From Shinisaurus crocodilurus (lineage: Eukaryota > Chordata > Lepidosauria > Squamata > Shinisauridae), in contig CM037879.1 in NCBI GenBank assembly GCA_021292165.1, positions 18,437,525 through 18,501,524 of the forward strand: 64,000 bases of DNA, given 5' to 3'. Shown one piece after another: positions 29,091 through 40,731 of this stretch. Made by a program: the position numbers and the translations under genes. How positions within the stretch are numbered: position 1 is the first letter of the stretch; each line of letters starts with the position of its first letter. The notes below the pieces were generated by a model. That model had not been told where the DNA came from and did no database searches. It worked only from the letters and a program-made list of their open reading frames with translations.

Positions 29091-30506
29091 GCTGCTGCTA
29101 CCACTTCTGAACTACCCTGGACTAATAAGGACAGAGGAGCACAACTAGACATTACACTGGAGATCCTTGATGTGATTTTCATCTTCTAGCAACAGCTGCA
29201 GGGCATTGTGCCTGTATGCTTCCTTTCAGTAGCAAGTAGCAGCTTGTATGGTGGCGGCGGGGGAGGGAGACTTGACTTTAGACCCCCTCCTCCCTGCCAT
29301 GGCTCTGATCCAAATCCTCCCTCCTGCTGCTGCTTTTAGAAGAAGAAAATGAGATTGGAAGACCCAATCACAGATCTCCCGTGTGCATCACACTTTTTGA
29401 TAAGGGTGTGATATATGTATATATAGTATATATATAATTTCATTATTCCCATTTATTTTCATTATGAAGGTCCCCATCTACCCACAAATGAGTGACAAGT
29501 GGGAAAACAAAACAAAGCACACACCCCATACACTTATGTGTTTAATTATGGCATTTGTTTGGGAATGAATGAAAATTAAACCCAACTTGGTTCAATTTTG
29601 TGTTTGTTCCAAAAGAAATGCACACCCAGAGTTTGGTTTTTAAAAATGGTTTTCTGTTCAGCAGCCAACATTCCCCATGTTTAAAGCATCTCAGGATGAA
29701 ATCTGACACACAATTACCTGTGAGTAAGACCCCTTGAACTCAGTGGGGCTTACTTCTGAGTAAACATGTACAGGATTGAACTGTCAGAGCCTCAGTGCAG
29801 AAGCCGATGATGAGGACACTGCTAGAAGAACTCTGGTGTAGAAGCACTGATAGTGTGCGTAGGAACATGTCATTTCACTGGATTGTCTCCAGTATGTTTG
29901 ATTATGTACATGCCAGGTTCGTAAAGGGCTGTAAGCTTCTCAGGATAGGGATTCCTTGAGGACCCATGGACTCAGGATGAAGACAGACCAATTTCACAGG
30001 CTATGGCTTGAATTTCCGAGAAAGCCTCAGGCAGCCAGGTTCCCAGATCTACAAATCACACCCACATTAAATAGGATTATTACAGTATTGCGTTGGTATT
30101 TTTTTCAAGGATTCATGTAAGGGGTGTGCTTAGGATTCTTTCCTTAGCACACCCATTGCCTTGGAAAATTTGTTGAGTCTCATTTCTACTGATTTCTTCC
30201 TGTCAATAAGTAACTCACCCACAAAGTGCAGGTATATACATTTATGATGTGCTAGTAAATCAGATATGGGCAACCCGCGGCCTTGGAAGCCTCCAATGTG
30301 GCCCACTTTGCATCCTCCCTGAGATCCTGATCTCCTTCATCACATCTAGTTCATCCCTGATAAAAGTATGTTAATAAGGATGTAGGTAAAAGTTACTGCA
30401 ATGTCCAGACACAGAGCAGCTCCATTCTTGACATGGGAGACACGATTGCTGCAGGTAAACCGATGTTATACTGGAGTTTCCCCACTGCAAACACATACAG
30501 TATGGA
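29091..30506. other. Mostly unclassified stretch
   Basis: A short fragment at 29700-29785 (GGGGCTTACTTCTGAGTAAA) belongs to a dispersed family also present near 6.6, 47.56 and 51.2 kb. The beginning of a hAT-like element (GGGCAACCCGCGGCC) lies near 30268. No gene is recognised. Confidence 0.35.
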
Positions 30507-30744
30507 CAGCCAGAATGGTGTGGTGGTTAGAGTGTTGGACTAAGACTGGTAAGACCTGGGTTCAAATTCCCATTCAGCTATGAAGCTCACCGGCTGACCT
30601 TGGGCCAGTCACTCTCTCTCAGCCTAACCTACTTCACAGGGACGTTGTGAGGATAAAATGGAGGAGGCAGAGAACCATGTGCACTGTTCTGAGCTCGCTG
30701 GAGGAAAGGTGGGATATGTGTAGTGAATAAGATAAAATAAATAG
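30507..30744 (+). mobile_element. Sauria-type tRNA SINE, older copy
   Basis: GTGTGGTGGTTAGAGTGTTG, GGGTTCAAATTCCCATTC (B box), CCTAACCTACTTCACAGGG and a degenerate AAAATAAATA tail. It is more diverged than the other copies. Confidence 0.8.
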
Positions 30745-30941
30745 ACTCGCATGTGTCTTTAAATATGCATACATATGTGTCTGGGTTCCCTGATTGGTTA
30801 TATCTTTTCTATGCATGTACATTAAAGATGTGCCTCTGCTGTAGGAAACATTGCCTTTGTTGAATCACTGTCAGGTCCTTTCTAAATCTACATTTCCAAA
30901 GATGGTAGTGCTAATGAAGTCCCATTTAAACATTTTTCAAG

Positions 30942-30972
<31 letters not shown>
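30942..30972. repeat. (TG)n microsatellite
   Basis: About 15 TG units. Confidence 0.95.
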
Positions 30973-30973
<1 letters not shown>

Positions 30974-31163
30974 TATGCTGAGGCACGTAAGAGTCATGCC
31001 TGCCTGTGAACTCAGTAGCCCTTTCTGACAAGAATAATATCACAATGGCATGGAAGCTAATTCAACCACAATATTTAGCTTGGGGAACATGACTAAACAA
31101 GACTAGAGATGTTTATGAGGAGGTCGTTGTCTGTCCTACAGAGATCAGAGCATGCAAATGTGT

Positions 31164-31940
31164 GTGTGACAATCCAGCCTGACGCCAATCTATTTAAGTT
31201 CTTCAAACTGAGGTGTTGACAGCTAAATTGAACTACTGGCAGGCACTTCTAGTCGACTCTGGAGAGAACAGCAACTCCTCTCTGGTTTTCAAAACATTTA
31301 TTAAAGATAATAATTACAAAAGCTACATAGTTCGAGGATGACTTTCATTTGTCAGGGAATGTAGCAGCAGGAGGAGTGAGAGCCAAGATAAAAGCCCAAA
31401 TGTTTCTGGCAGGCATATCTTGACAATTTTTTTCTGGGGGTGTGTGTGTTTTAAAAGACAAGGCTTACACAAGACATAGGTAGGATGTTGGCCCTTTTGT
31501 TCTCAGCTAAGGACAGATGCAAATGAGATTATGCCTTTTGTCAGGCCAATATCTGTTGCTGTAGGAGTATGCAGATTCTTGAGGCACATGAAATGTTCTG
31601 TATAACCCTGAAACTTGTATATCAAGAAGTGGAAACATTCTGTGTGAGACAGAAGTGCATATAAATCCTCTACTTACTGAAACTGGTTCAAGTTAAGATA
31701 GTTCCTTACCTTTTCTGCATCTGTTATGGCGCATGTATAGCGCAACTTTGAGGTTCTGAGCCAGTTTAACTATTATGGCTTCTCCCAAAGAATCTTTAGA
31801 GTTGTCAGTTATATTCTGATGGGGGGACATAACCTATGAGGTTCTGAGCCAGTTTAACTATTATGGCTTCTCCCAAAGAATCTTTAGAGTTGTCAATTAT
31901 ATTCTGATGGGGGGACATAACCTACCTACACCATGTAACA
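31164..31940 (-). mobile_element. Possible solo LTR with duplicated U3 segment
   Basis: Minus-strand features are ordered as in an LTR. A TGTTACATGG start lies at 31940, two tandem 88-bp units at 31750-31925, a TATA-like TTTATATGC near 31660, AATAAA near 31297, and a possible end TTGTCACA at 31164. No matching target duplication was found at these limits, so the ends may be wrong. No retroviral genes are present. Confidence 0.35.
31750..31925. repeat. Tandem duplication, 2 x 88 bp
   Basis: GAGGTTCTGAGCCAGTTTAA... is repeated directly at 31750-31837 and 31838-31925, with one visible difference inside (GTCAGTTAT against GTCAATTAT). Confidence 0.95.
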
Positions 31941-32154
31941 ACAATTCCGCACATACACATACATAAACATGGTAATCCAGCTAAGGGCACTGCTCCATCC
32001 CTAGCGCTGCATGAGGAACCATATGTGTAGCTAAGTGCTGCAATTTAATTCTCTCTTTATTGTTGTAGTTTGGGGGGGGGGGTTGCAAGATGCCTTGCTT
32101 GTACATATTTCATATAGAAAGGTGAATAGAAATTGCATAGATTCCTTTGAGAAG

Positions 32155-32580
32155 GGATGGACTAATCTGTCAATTTTCATTTCTCTCAGAAATGAAATTT
32201 TCATTTCTTATCATTTTCTTTCAACCTTAAATCTGGTTCATCCCAAACTCTGCGACTTAAAAAAAAAGAGAAGAGGTTTGCATGAATGAATTCATAAGCA
32301 TTTCCGTGCACATTTCTCCTAACACATGCATTTTTTGCCTTACACACATTTTTCCCAAGCAGTTTTCCTAATATAATTTAAACATTATTTTCTCGAATAC
32401 ACACATTTTTGCACATATTTCTTGATAGGAGGAGAACTCTGTTGCAAAATTCAGAAAAGTGTAAATTTTAAAGGATAACCGACTTTTGATTTGCACAGTG
32501 GTTTGAAAGTATGGAATTCGGTAGGTTTGCATTGAAATGTGAACTGAGTAGGTTTCTCCCCCACCCCTCCCTATCTTTTA
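32155..32580 (+). mobile_element. TTTGGTTCATCC repeat family, copy 2
   Basis: ATCTGTCAATTTTCATTTC, TCTGGTTCATCCCAAAC, GCACATTTCTCCTAACACAT and AGTTTTCCTAATATAATT parallel the 23.76-kb copy. Confidence 0.55.
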
Positions 32581-32674
32581 CAAGGTATTTGAGGGGATGT
32601 GAAGTGATATGAACACTCTATCTTTAGTGTCAGATACATGACAACCCATTCTCTACAGCCAAGTCATCACTGGA

Positions 32675-33241
32675 CAGAGGGGGTGTTAGGCGGTGGCCCA
32701 CTAGGGCTGGTGCCCTGAATCTTTCATCTGGAGCCCCAAATCTCTGGGAGGCCCTCTGCCCCACCACCCTGCTGCCCATGGGCACTTGCTGAAATAAAGG
32801 CCCAGGGGCCCTGATGATCCCTGTTGCATCTGATCCCCCTGAGTTAGCTGGCTTTTTGCACACATGTGCTTCATCTCCTGCTTCCCCCCCCCTTGAATCT
32901 TTCTGCCTGAGGTTTTTTTCTGAAATCAAATGCCCTCCTCTCCCCTGTCCATACATCTCTTTTTACAAATAGGGGTGTCCTTAGGAGATAGGGTCCTTTA
33001 GAGACTTTAGAGCATAGCTCTCCAACCTTGGGTCCCCAGATGTTGCTGGACTACAGCTCCCAGAATCTCTTGCCATTAGCCATGCTGGCTGGGTATGCTG
33101 GGAGCTGTAGGCCAGCAACATCTGGGGACCCAAGGTTGGAGAGCCGTGCTTTAGAGCATATGTAAATTAGCATATGAAATTTGTCCATTTTTTCCTGTGG
33201 GCCTGATCCCCAGATCTTTTCTGTACCTAGCACCACCCCTG
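32675..33241 (+). mobile_element. Carrier hAT element, copy I, with an inserted MITE
   Basis: Begins CAGAGGGGGTGTTAGG and ends CCTAGCACCACCCCTG, which are inverted termini. It is flanked by TCACTGGA (32667-32674) and TCACTGAA (33242-33249), 7 of 8. The interior includes GGGCACTTGCTGAAATAAAG and GATCCCCCTGAGTTAGCTGG. Copies II and III lie at 40.7 and 52.9 kb. A 136-bp palindromic hAT MITE is inserted at 33013. A minus-strand open frame is shared between copies only because the DNA is shared. Confidence 0.82.
33013..33148. mobile_element. 136-bp palindromic hAT MITE
   Basis: CATAGCTCTCCAACCTTGGG to CCCAAGGTTGGAGAGCCGTG, almost fully self-complementary, with a GGCTGGGTATGCTGGGAGC right arm. A perfect 8-bp duplication CTTTAGAG lies at 33005-33012 and 33149-33156. 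Confidence 0.93.
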
Positions 33242-33249
33242 TCACTGAA

Positions 33250-34354
33250 TGTTGCAGTCACCAGGTGGTCATGAGTATCTTATGACCAGATACTGTTTTG
33301 GGTGAGATGCTCTCCTTCATTCTGCTATATAGCTTTGAGTTGCTGTTAGATCTGGCTCTGGGAATGGCTATGCTGTGGAAAGATCTATGTCATAGATTCA
33401 CTGAGAATGAAGTACCTTTAATCAGCTATGGCCAATACACCAGATACATCATTTCTTGGGGAAACATCACTAAATGAAGCTGTGGGCTTGAGGAGTTCCA
33501 GGAGAAAGGAGACTGGAACGGAAAGGCCTACTCTCCCTGTTCTCGCCTCCCTTCAGCTACAAATCAGCTCCTCCAGAGGGTTTTTTGCAATGGAGAAGGG
33601 GCCATTGGGACTTTGATATATGTGGCTGCAGTATAATTTGTGGTCTGCCCCTCGGTACTCAGTCTACTCAATTGGAGTCTCATTTGTAGTCCAGGCACAA
33701 TGCCATTTTTACTTGTACCTGCACTTTCCTGAAAGTAGCCTAACCCATGCTGTGCAGTGATACATGACCTTGAAATTGACCACCAAGGTCATTGGGGGGA
33801 TGACATCCACCCACCTCTTCTTTCTCATCCTACATACAATTGGACCTCTGGCACAGATCCCTGCTTCGAAAATACTGACACCTATGCAAATAAAGAGAGA
33901 CATTGTAGCTGGCCTACTATTAAGGTACATGGTCATGTCTCTGATTTACAGTCATCACTTTGTGAATAACAATCACATTTGGACATCCCATGCATGAAAT
34001 GAGTTGGCTAACAAATCTGCAATAGGCTTGAAATAGCTGTCTGGGATCAATTAAACAGCATGGCAGTCCAAAGCTATGTTTTTGCCATAATTTCTGGTGT
34101 TTTTGTTGCTTGAGCCCTTCTAGAGCACCACCCATCAAAGGTAGACTTCCACTGCTTTGATATGTTTGGTAGCACAGCTCCTTACCTTCATTTTGGTGCA
34201 CAGTATGTCAAAATCAGTCCATTCCTTTCAGAGTTGCAATACTTTCCCCAAAAGTAGCCTAACCCTTGCCATGCAGTGATGTGTGACCTTGACAATGACC
34301 TTCAAGGTGATTTTTGAGAGTAGCATCCATCTTCACTTTCTTTGTCACCTATGC
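33250..34354. other. Unclassified stretch with a diverged direct repeat
   Basis: AAAGTAGCCTAACCCATGC (33731) and AAAGTAGCCTAACCCTTGC (34251) open two ~100-bp segments that remain similar through ACCTTGA...TGACC and CATCCA...TTTCTT. The sequence between them is unrecognised. Confidence 0.45.
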
Positions 34355-35319
34355 CAGGGGGTGTTGAAACTCAGGTCCGCGGGAATCATTCATAGAAGTA
34401 TAGAACAGTAGAGTTGGAAGGGGCCTACAAGGCCATTGAGTCCAACCCCTTGCTCAATGCAGGAACCCAGGTCAAAGCATCCCTGACAGATGGCTGTCCA
34501 GCTGGCTGCACTTTGAATGCCTCCAGTGTGGGAGAGCCCACCACCTCCCTAGGTAGTTGGTTCCATTGCCATATTGTTCTAACAGTCAGGATTTTTTTCC
34601 TGATGTTTAGGTGGAATCTGGGTTCCTGTAACTTGAGCCCATTATTCTGTGTCCTGCAAACTGGGATGATCGAGAAGAGATCCTGGCCTTCTCTGTGTGA
34701 TAACCTTTCAAGTACTGGAAGAGTGCGATCATATCTCCCCTCAGTCTCCTCTTCTGAAGGCTACACATGCCCAGTTCTTTCAGTCTCTCCTCATAGGGCT
34801 TTGTTTCCAGTCCCCTGATCATCTTTGTTGCCCTCCTCTGAACCCTCTCCAGTTTGTCTACATCCTTCTTAAAGTGTGGTGCCCAGAACTGGATGCAGTA
34901 CTCAAGATGAGACCTAACCAATGCTGAGTAGAGGGGAACTAGTACTTCACACGATTTAGAAACTATACTTTTATTAATGCAGCCCAAAATAGCATTTGCC
35001 TTTTTTGCAGCCACATCACATTGCTGGCTCATATTCAGCTTGTGCCAAAGCTGATCCTCCAGGGTCCTAATCCAGTCCTCCAGATGGTCATGCCTCCCCC
35101 ATCCTAAAAGGTTGCAATACCTCACCTAAGCCTTAGTTACTGGCAGTAAGAGCTTTAAGCTAAAATATGATGGTGGTGGTGGGGGGTTGTATACTTGGCC
35201 CTGCCTCTTTTGCCTGTGCCCCTTTTGCCTTCAGTCCTGCCCATCGCTGGAATGTGGCCCTTGGGAACCTCTTCAAAATAGAATGTGGCCCTTAGGCTGA
35301 AAGAGGTTCAACACCCCTG
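34355..35319 (-). mobile_element. GGGCCAAA hAT-like MITE, copy 3, split by a CR1
   Basis: Left end CAGGGGGTGTTGAAAC and right end GAGGTTCAACACCCCTG are inverted termini. The flanks ACCTATGC and CCCTATGT match at 6 of 8. The right part includes GCCTTAGTTACTGGCAGT, as in the 39.6-kb copy. A CR1 fragment occupies 34385-35042. Confidence 0.75.
34385..35042 (-). pseudogene. CR1 LINE fragment with partial RT frame
   Basis: Antisense, 5'-truncated. The frame from about 35125 down to 34607 reads [20 protein letters not shown] and [20 protein letters not shown], the post-catalytic region of CR1. It is followed by a frameshifted C terminus and 3' end GGTTGGACTC-type sequence near 34430-34450. It lies inside a hAT MITE and is therefore younger than it. 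Confidence 0.87.
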
Positions 35320-36185
35320 CCCTATGTACAATTGATATGGCATGCATGCCTACTTTTTACATGCCAATGTAAAGAACTCATTTTCTAAAGCACTGCCTGC
35401 CTGTTGGCTGACCTTCAAATGGAGCAGGGGCAGAGAGCAAGCATAAGGAGCTGTGGAGAAGCTCACAAGTCTGGAAGAGGTCCTCTCCTAATCTCTGCAG
35501 TTTGATCTGCTCTGTAATCCTGGATTTCTTGCTTTGTCTCTGTTTCTTCTTCTTCTCCTCTCTTGTTTATTTGGATAGTGGGCGCCTCTGTCTGTCACTG
35601 TGTATTTGCGCTGTCTTCATTCATATCATAAGCAGAGTCTGTCTCTGAATATGTATTTGCAAAGTAACTGACATAAGGGAGACCTGATCTTATCTAAAGT
35701 CATTTGGTGATGGCGGAAATGTATTGCAGGAAGAGCACTGACCCAAACTGTCAAGGCATTTGATCAAGGGTGTTTGAATCCAGGCATTCTTCTCAGATGC
35801 TTGATGGGTTTTGCAATCAGCTAGTGACGGAAATCCCATGGAACAAGACTGTCTGCATGGAACAGTGTAGCTTGTTACAGAGCCTATGAAAGCTGTAGCA
35901 TGTTTGGTTTGCAGAGATCACGATGACTGTCTTTCACATTTAGGACCTTGCATGCAGCCTAGTACCACTGAATTCCTCCTACCTTTTGGTGGCTTCAAGC
36001 CTTAAGTTGTTATAAGTTTTGAATTGCATTTTTTAAACACCTGGCTGGTTACCCGTGTTAGAAGCCCATCTGAATGCAGGAAGACCTTGCCCCTTCTCTA
36101 ATCTTCCCTCCCACCTTGAACTCCTGGAACATTGCAACAGTAGTGTCAGAGCTACTGAGTAAGAAATTTGAAAATACAGGTTAGT
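35320..36185. other. Unclassified stretch
   Basis: No gene or repeat recognised. Confidence 0.3.
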
Positions 36186-36710
36186 GTAGGGTGGGCCATG
36201 TGTCCTACTTTATAGAGAATAGAGAATAATCCTCTATTCGAAGGCACCCTCTGTTGGAAGGGCTGTCCAGTCCAAGTTCAGTTTAAAGATCAAGAACCAT
36301 GTCCCACTTGTGGGTTTCCCGTGGGCAGCTGCTTGGCCAGTGTGTGAACAGAATGCTGGACTAGATGGACCCTTGGTCTGATCCAGCACGGCTCTTCTTA
36401 TGTTCTTAAGTTAACCATAAGATCATGAAGAAGGAAGAGCAGAGGCCTTGAAGTTGCCCATCAATACTTACTTAGCACCTGGACAGCAGACTGAGCAGGT
36501 AAACAGGTCACCTGGTCACAGTCTTCTACCTCATTATGTTGAGAAGAATTGCATTTCTATGTAAATTATAGTCATTATTTTCTAAATACACATCTAGACA
36601 TATCAATCAACACATGCAATTTTTATGCAAATCTTTGCCCTCTTTTGTCTTCTCTTCCGGTGATGCATTTCCTCTTTTTTGTGATGTAGAACTAAGTGGC
36701 CACCTTAGGT
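36186..36710 (+). mobile_element. GTGGCCA MITE family, copy 3, with LINE 3' end inside
   Basis: GGGTGGGCCATGTGTCCTAC at the left, GCACCTGGACAGCAGACTG and GTCACCTGGTCACAG inside, AGTGGCCACCTTAGG at the right. Bases ~36303-36410 are the 3' end of the TTATGTTCTTA LINE family (GGACTAGATGGACCCTTGG). Confidence 0.65.
36303..36410 (+). mobile_element. LINE 3' end (TTATGTTCTTA family)
   Basis: GTGGGCAGCTGCTTGGCCAG, ACTAGATGGACCCTTGGTC, GATCCAGCACGGCTCTTC, then TTATGTTCTTA. Severely 5'-truncated. Confidence 0.75.
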
Positions 36711-37514
36711 GAGTTCCAGGAGTTAGTGCAATTCCCATGCTGATCAAGGAACAATCATACAGCGGTGATATAGATAGCATTGCCAGTGCCCACACCAGCT
36801 GTAGGATGTCCTCTGCTGGTGTTGACCAATGGTATGGATGAGAGTATTCGACTTGAATCAGGTGGTTATATACCATTTCTGGTGGGGGGAAAAGCCAGAG
36901 GGAATTGAAATTTCAAAGGTGCACAAATACAAAGATTATGGGTTAAATCCAACATCATGCTAGTGGAAGTCTAGTGTGATGGGACTTTCTCCCTCTCTCC
37001 TCCTCACTGTAGCCCTCTGTGCTATGCTAAAAATTGTTCCGGGGGGGTATTCCAGCAGCCCTCCACAGCAGACCTTACATGTGTCTGCCCCTTCCCAGGT
37101 CTTCTCATGGAGCTGTTAGCACAGCAGTGGGCAACAAGTGGCCCACAGGCTTCATGCAGCCCATGCTGCCCCCCATCCCCTGCCCCCCATTTTTTTAAAA
37201 AAATATTTTTTGAAGGGGAAAAAAAGGCATCTGGACCAGCTATGGAGTGCCAAAAGGGTCAAAATTACTTGGTTTGCAAGTTATTTTTGACTTTTTAGTG
37301 CTCCATAGCCAGTCCAGATGCCATTTTATTCATTCATTCATTTATTTAATTTGGCACTTTGGGGTGTGTGTGTGTAAGACCAGCCCACAGTGGGGGGGGG
37401 GATGCAGGGTGCAAAAATGGCTCCCAGGCCTTCTGAAGTTGCCCATCCCTGTATAAGCAGAACTTAATCTTTCAGTCTCTGTTTGCTGTTATTCCCTGGG
37501 AATTCCTGTATTAC
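36711..37514. other. Unclassified; includes hAT-like ends
   Basis: CAGTGGGCAACAAGTGGCCC (37124) and GAAGTTGCCCATCCCTG (about 37435-37451) look like inverted hAT termini around a T-rich interior, but the flanks do not give a clean 8-bp duplication. Confidence 0.4.
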
Positions 37515-37828
37515 TTCTGCAGGGCTGAGTGTAAAATCAAAACGGACAAAATGCATTGTCAAAAAAGAAGACAAAGGAGGGCAAAGACTTGCATAAAATT
37601 TGCATATGCTAATTTATATGTCTAGATGCACATTCAGGAAGAACGATTATAATTTAAACAGAAATACAAGACAAGACTGACCGGATAACTTGTGTGCCTG
37701 TTCGGTTTGCTGTCTAGGTGCTAAGCGCTGATGGGCAACATCTATTGTGGTTCTTTATCTTTGAAATGGAATTGGCCAGGACATCCCTGCAAATAGAGGA
37801 TGCCTTAATGGAGGATTAGTAATGGGCA
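37515..37828 (-). mobile_element. GTGGCCA MITE family, copy 4
   Basis: Antisense copy: GCATATGCTAATTTATATG, TGTGTGCCTGTTCGGTTTGC, GTCTAGGTGCTAAGC and AATAGAGGATGCC match the reversed order of the 12.2- and 36.2-kb copies. Outer termini are eroded. Confidence 0.55.
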
Positions 37829-39230
37829 AATGTACCCTAACAGGAACTTACCCTCCAGGCACCCACACTTTTCCTTGGCCGTTCAGGTCGAAATCCAAAT
37901 GGGGAGGATCAGCAAAGGTGACCAGCTGGTCCTGCATTGCCGTATGAAGCATCTGAGCCTTGCTGTATTGCTAGAGGAATCCTCCTGTGAGTTGAACCAT
38001 GCCTATTTGTTGCTTGTAAGCACACACAATTTGTGACATGGCACAACATCATTACTGATAATTACTTTTCATCATTACTCCCATGCCCCTTTAATCTCAC
38101 TACAGCGATCAGAAAGCTTTCTTTTTGGATGTTTGCATTGCAGTGGCATCCACGTTGAGTCTGCTGCAGCCCACAAGCAGCTCATCACTTAATATGCAGC
38201 CACCATGTGGAGTGATTAAGAGTGACCCCATAACATACAAACTAGCCCTCGCTGCATTATTTATATCACATCCCTGACGCCGGATAACGGAACAAATCCC
38301 AGGTAAAAGCAAAGCTTCGGTAATAATTAATCCAAGATTGAAGCACATGGAGATCTATGTCTATAGCAAGGCAAAATCATTTTGTTGTTGTATGTTTTCC
38401 CCTCCACCCACACTGTTTATCTTCCCCCAGCCTTCCATTTTTGCTGATATCACTGCATGCGTGGAGAGATTCAAATTCCCAATTTAATTTCATATCACGA
38501 TAATATCAGGAACGGGACTCCCTAGGTTTGCATAGAAATAATTGATGGTATTTACATTTCACATTCTAACAGATTCATAACAAGCTCTCTGAAGATTTGC
38601 CCTGGAATTGTTTTCCTGTTGAAGTCTCACAACACTGTGGTAGTATAATGACATTTTAATGGGGTCCCCATAGACTTGCCGTGAAATTGTCAGGAGAAAA
38701 TTGTGGTGATGTTAATTGAATTGAGAACACACGTCGCCGATCTAAAATGTGAACAGTAATCGTTCTGCAAGAAGAAAGAAAGCAAAAAATGATTCTGAGG
38801 AATGATTCTGGGGAATGATTCTGCCAACACCTATATGAGAGGCCAGTCAGGGCTGTATGTATTGTGAGATTCTGCATAAGTACAGAAACACTGCAGATTT
38901 TTTTTTGGACAGCAAAATACAGCACCCTGGAAATCTGAACTTTCACGTAAAAAAACCAACCAAACAAGCTTCTAGCCCTTCTGGTGCAAATACAGATTTT
39001 AAAGTGGATAGTTGGGTGGCTGGTTGCAAGAATTAGTGTGACAATAGCCGAACAAGAATTTATCAGTAAATTTGATTTTATTTACTGAGGCCACAATCAA
39101 GACTTGTGCTTCTTCGTCCAATATAGCTGTTGAATTAGCTAGGGAGTTTCCTATTACCGCTGTTGTGAATGGCCACTGTGCTCAACTTGTATACACTTAA
39201 GCTTTACAAAGGATTGTCACAGAGTGTACC
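37829..39230. other. Repeat-poor interval; candidate conserved non-coding sequence
   Basis: About 1.4 kb without recognised mobile elements, unusual here. The section 38030-38790 is AT-rich with homeodomain-like cores (GGTAATAATTAATCCAAG at about 38318-38335, GTTAATTGAATTG near 38712). That is the look of vertebrate regulatory sequence. Conservation cannot be judged from one sequence. Confidence 0.3.
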
Positions 39231-39589
39231 ATTTGTATTTTGCGCCCCCCCCCCCACCGTCCCCCACCAAGAATGAAGACAGGAGATACGATATGGGTTT
39301 AAATAGGGCACAACTTTTATTCAATGTAACAGAATCTGCAGTGAGAAAAGAAGAGTTAGTCTTTGGCTAGCAACCAATCGGTGAGGGCCCCTGATCTTCA
39401 GGAGAGAGCTGGGTAGTGCTGCTCCCACTGTGAACCTACAAAGGGTCAAGCACCAGGTGAGGTTGCTGCCTGTGTGTTGCTTGTCCTAGCCAGCACGTGA
39501 AGTAGGTGTGCTGAAGGGGCCCCGCCATTTGCATGGCACCATGTCCGCCAAGGCCCTCGATGTGATGAGACTGTCATAGCCCTGGGGCA

Positions 39590-39850
39590 GGGGAGTTGAA
39601 CTTCTGGCCCAGGGGCAAAACCGGAGTTCTCCGGATGGCCATGCCCTTTCCCTTAGCCCCACCCCATTTCTCCCGACCACCAATGGTTTGGTGATCTCCT
39701 GGCTTTTGTGCAGATTTCCCCCCCCCACACACACACACACACACTCTAAAAGGTTGAAATGCCTCTCCTAAGCCTTAGTTACTGACAGGAAGAGAGTAAT
39801 AAAATGTATGTCAGCAGCGGTGTTTGAGCCAGCACCTCTCAGGGCTCGAG
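39590..39850 (-). mobile_element. GGGCCAAA hAT-like MITE, copy 4
   Basis: GGGGAGTTGAACTTCTGGCC, TGGTGATCTCCTGGCTTTTG, CTAAAAGGTTGAAATGCC and GCCTTAGTTACTGACAG match the antisense family order. Interrupted by an (AC)n tract near 39726-39743. Confidence 0.55.
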
Positions 39851-39874
39851 ACAAACCCAGTGGCGATATATACA

Positions 39875-40040
39875 GCCCTGTGGCTCACGCTGGCTCAGCT
39901 TGTCTGAGCGTGGAAAGCTAAGCAGGGTCAGGCCCGGTTATTACTTGGGTGGGAGACCCCTCCTCTAGTTTCCTGCATTGAGCAGGGGGTTGGACTCGAT
40001 GGCCTTGTAGGCCCCTTCCAACTCTATGATCTATGAAATC
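39875..40040 (+). mobile_element. 5S rRNA-derived SINE with CR1-like tail
   Basis: GGCTCACGCTGGCTCAGC, AAGCTAAGCAGGGTCAGG, TTACTTGGGTGGGAGACC, linker TCCTCTAGTTTCC, tail GGTTGGACTCGATGGCC and CTATGATCTATGAAATC. Confidence 0.88.
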
Positions 40041-40731
40041 ATTAGGCTGTCCGAATGTCAGAAATGCATTCAGGACATGGATTAAATCAAATGCCTCTTG
40101 ACGGTGCGCTAGAGCCTCTGCTTAGTTAATTGCAGTCTTGCTCTGATCAGAGGCAAGGGGCACAGGTAGAGAAGGTGTGACATATTTAATCCTGCTTGGA
40201 AATGAATGCTGGAAAAAGGCATGCATCAGGGAAGGGGCCATCGACCTTTTTCTGCGTATCCCGAGCAGGGCCTTTAGCAAGAAGGAGGCACATAGATCAA
40301 TGAAGGAAGCAAACAATTGGTTGGTGGCCTGATAAGCCATTTCTCCCCTTTTTCTTACAAGAGCCTGAGAACTATTGATCTGTCACAGAATTCACGCAGT
40401 TCAACATCGTTGACAACTCCATGGCTGCACAATGGCACACACCGTAGGGGCTTGATAACTCAGGGGGATTAGTAAGGAGATATAATACAAAAGATATCTT
40501 GGTTGTCAGGATTGGAGTGGGCCTGCAAGGGCTCTCTAGCTGGTAGTTGGGCTTCAGAGCCACTGGACCGACCTCCCCCAAGACTATGTCTATTCAGGCA
40601 TGCTCCAATAAACGTGCAGCAGGAGTAGTTAGAGGGGTAAGAATGGCTTGTACCATTTTAGATTGCAGATGGGGAATGCTCCTCCTGTTAAGAACACAGA
40701 CACCTCCCTACTAATAGAAATTAGCATAGCC
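40041..40731. other. Unclassified stretch
   Basis: No gene or repeat recognised. Confidence 0.3.

Noticed and set aside
28833..29189. 118-codon repetitive open frame
   Set aside because: Derived from the purine-rich minisatellite.
36711..37460. A complete hAT element from 37124 to 37451
   Set aside because: The ends look suitable, but TAGCACAG and TATAAGCA do not form a convincing 8-bp duplication, so it is left as a hint only.
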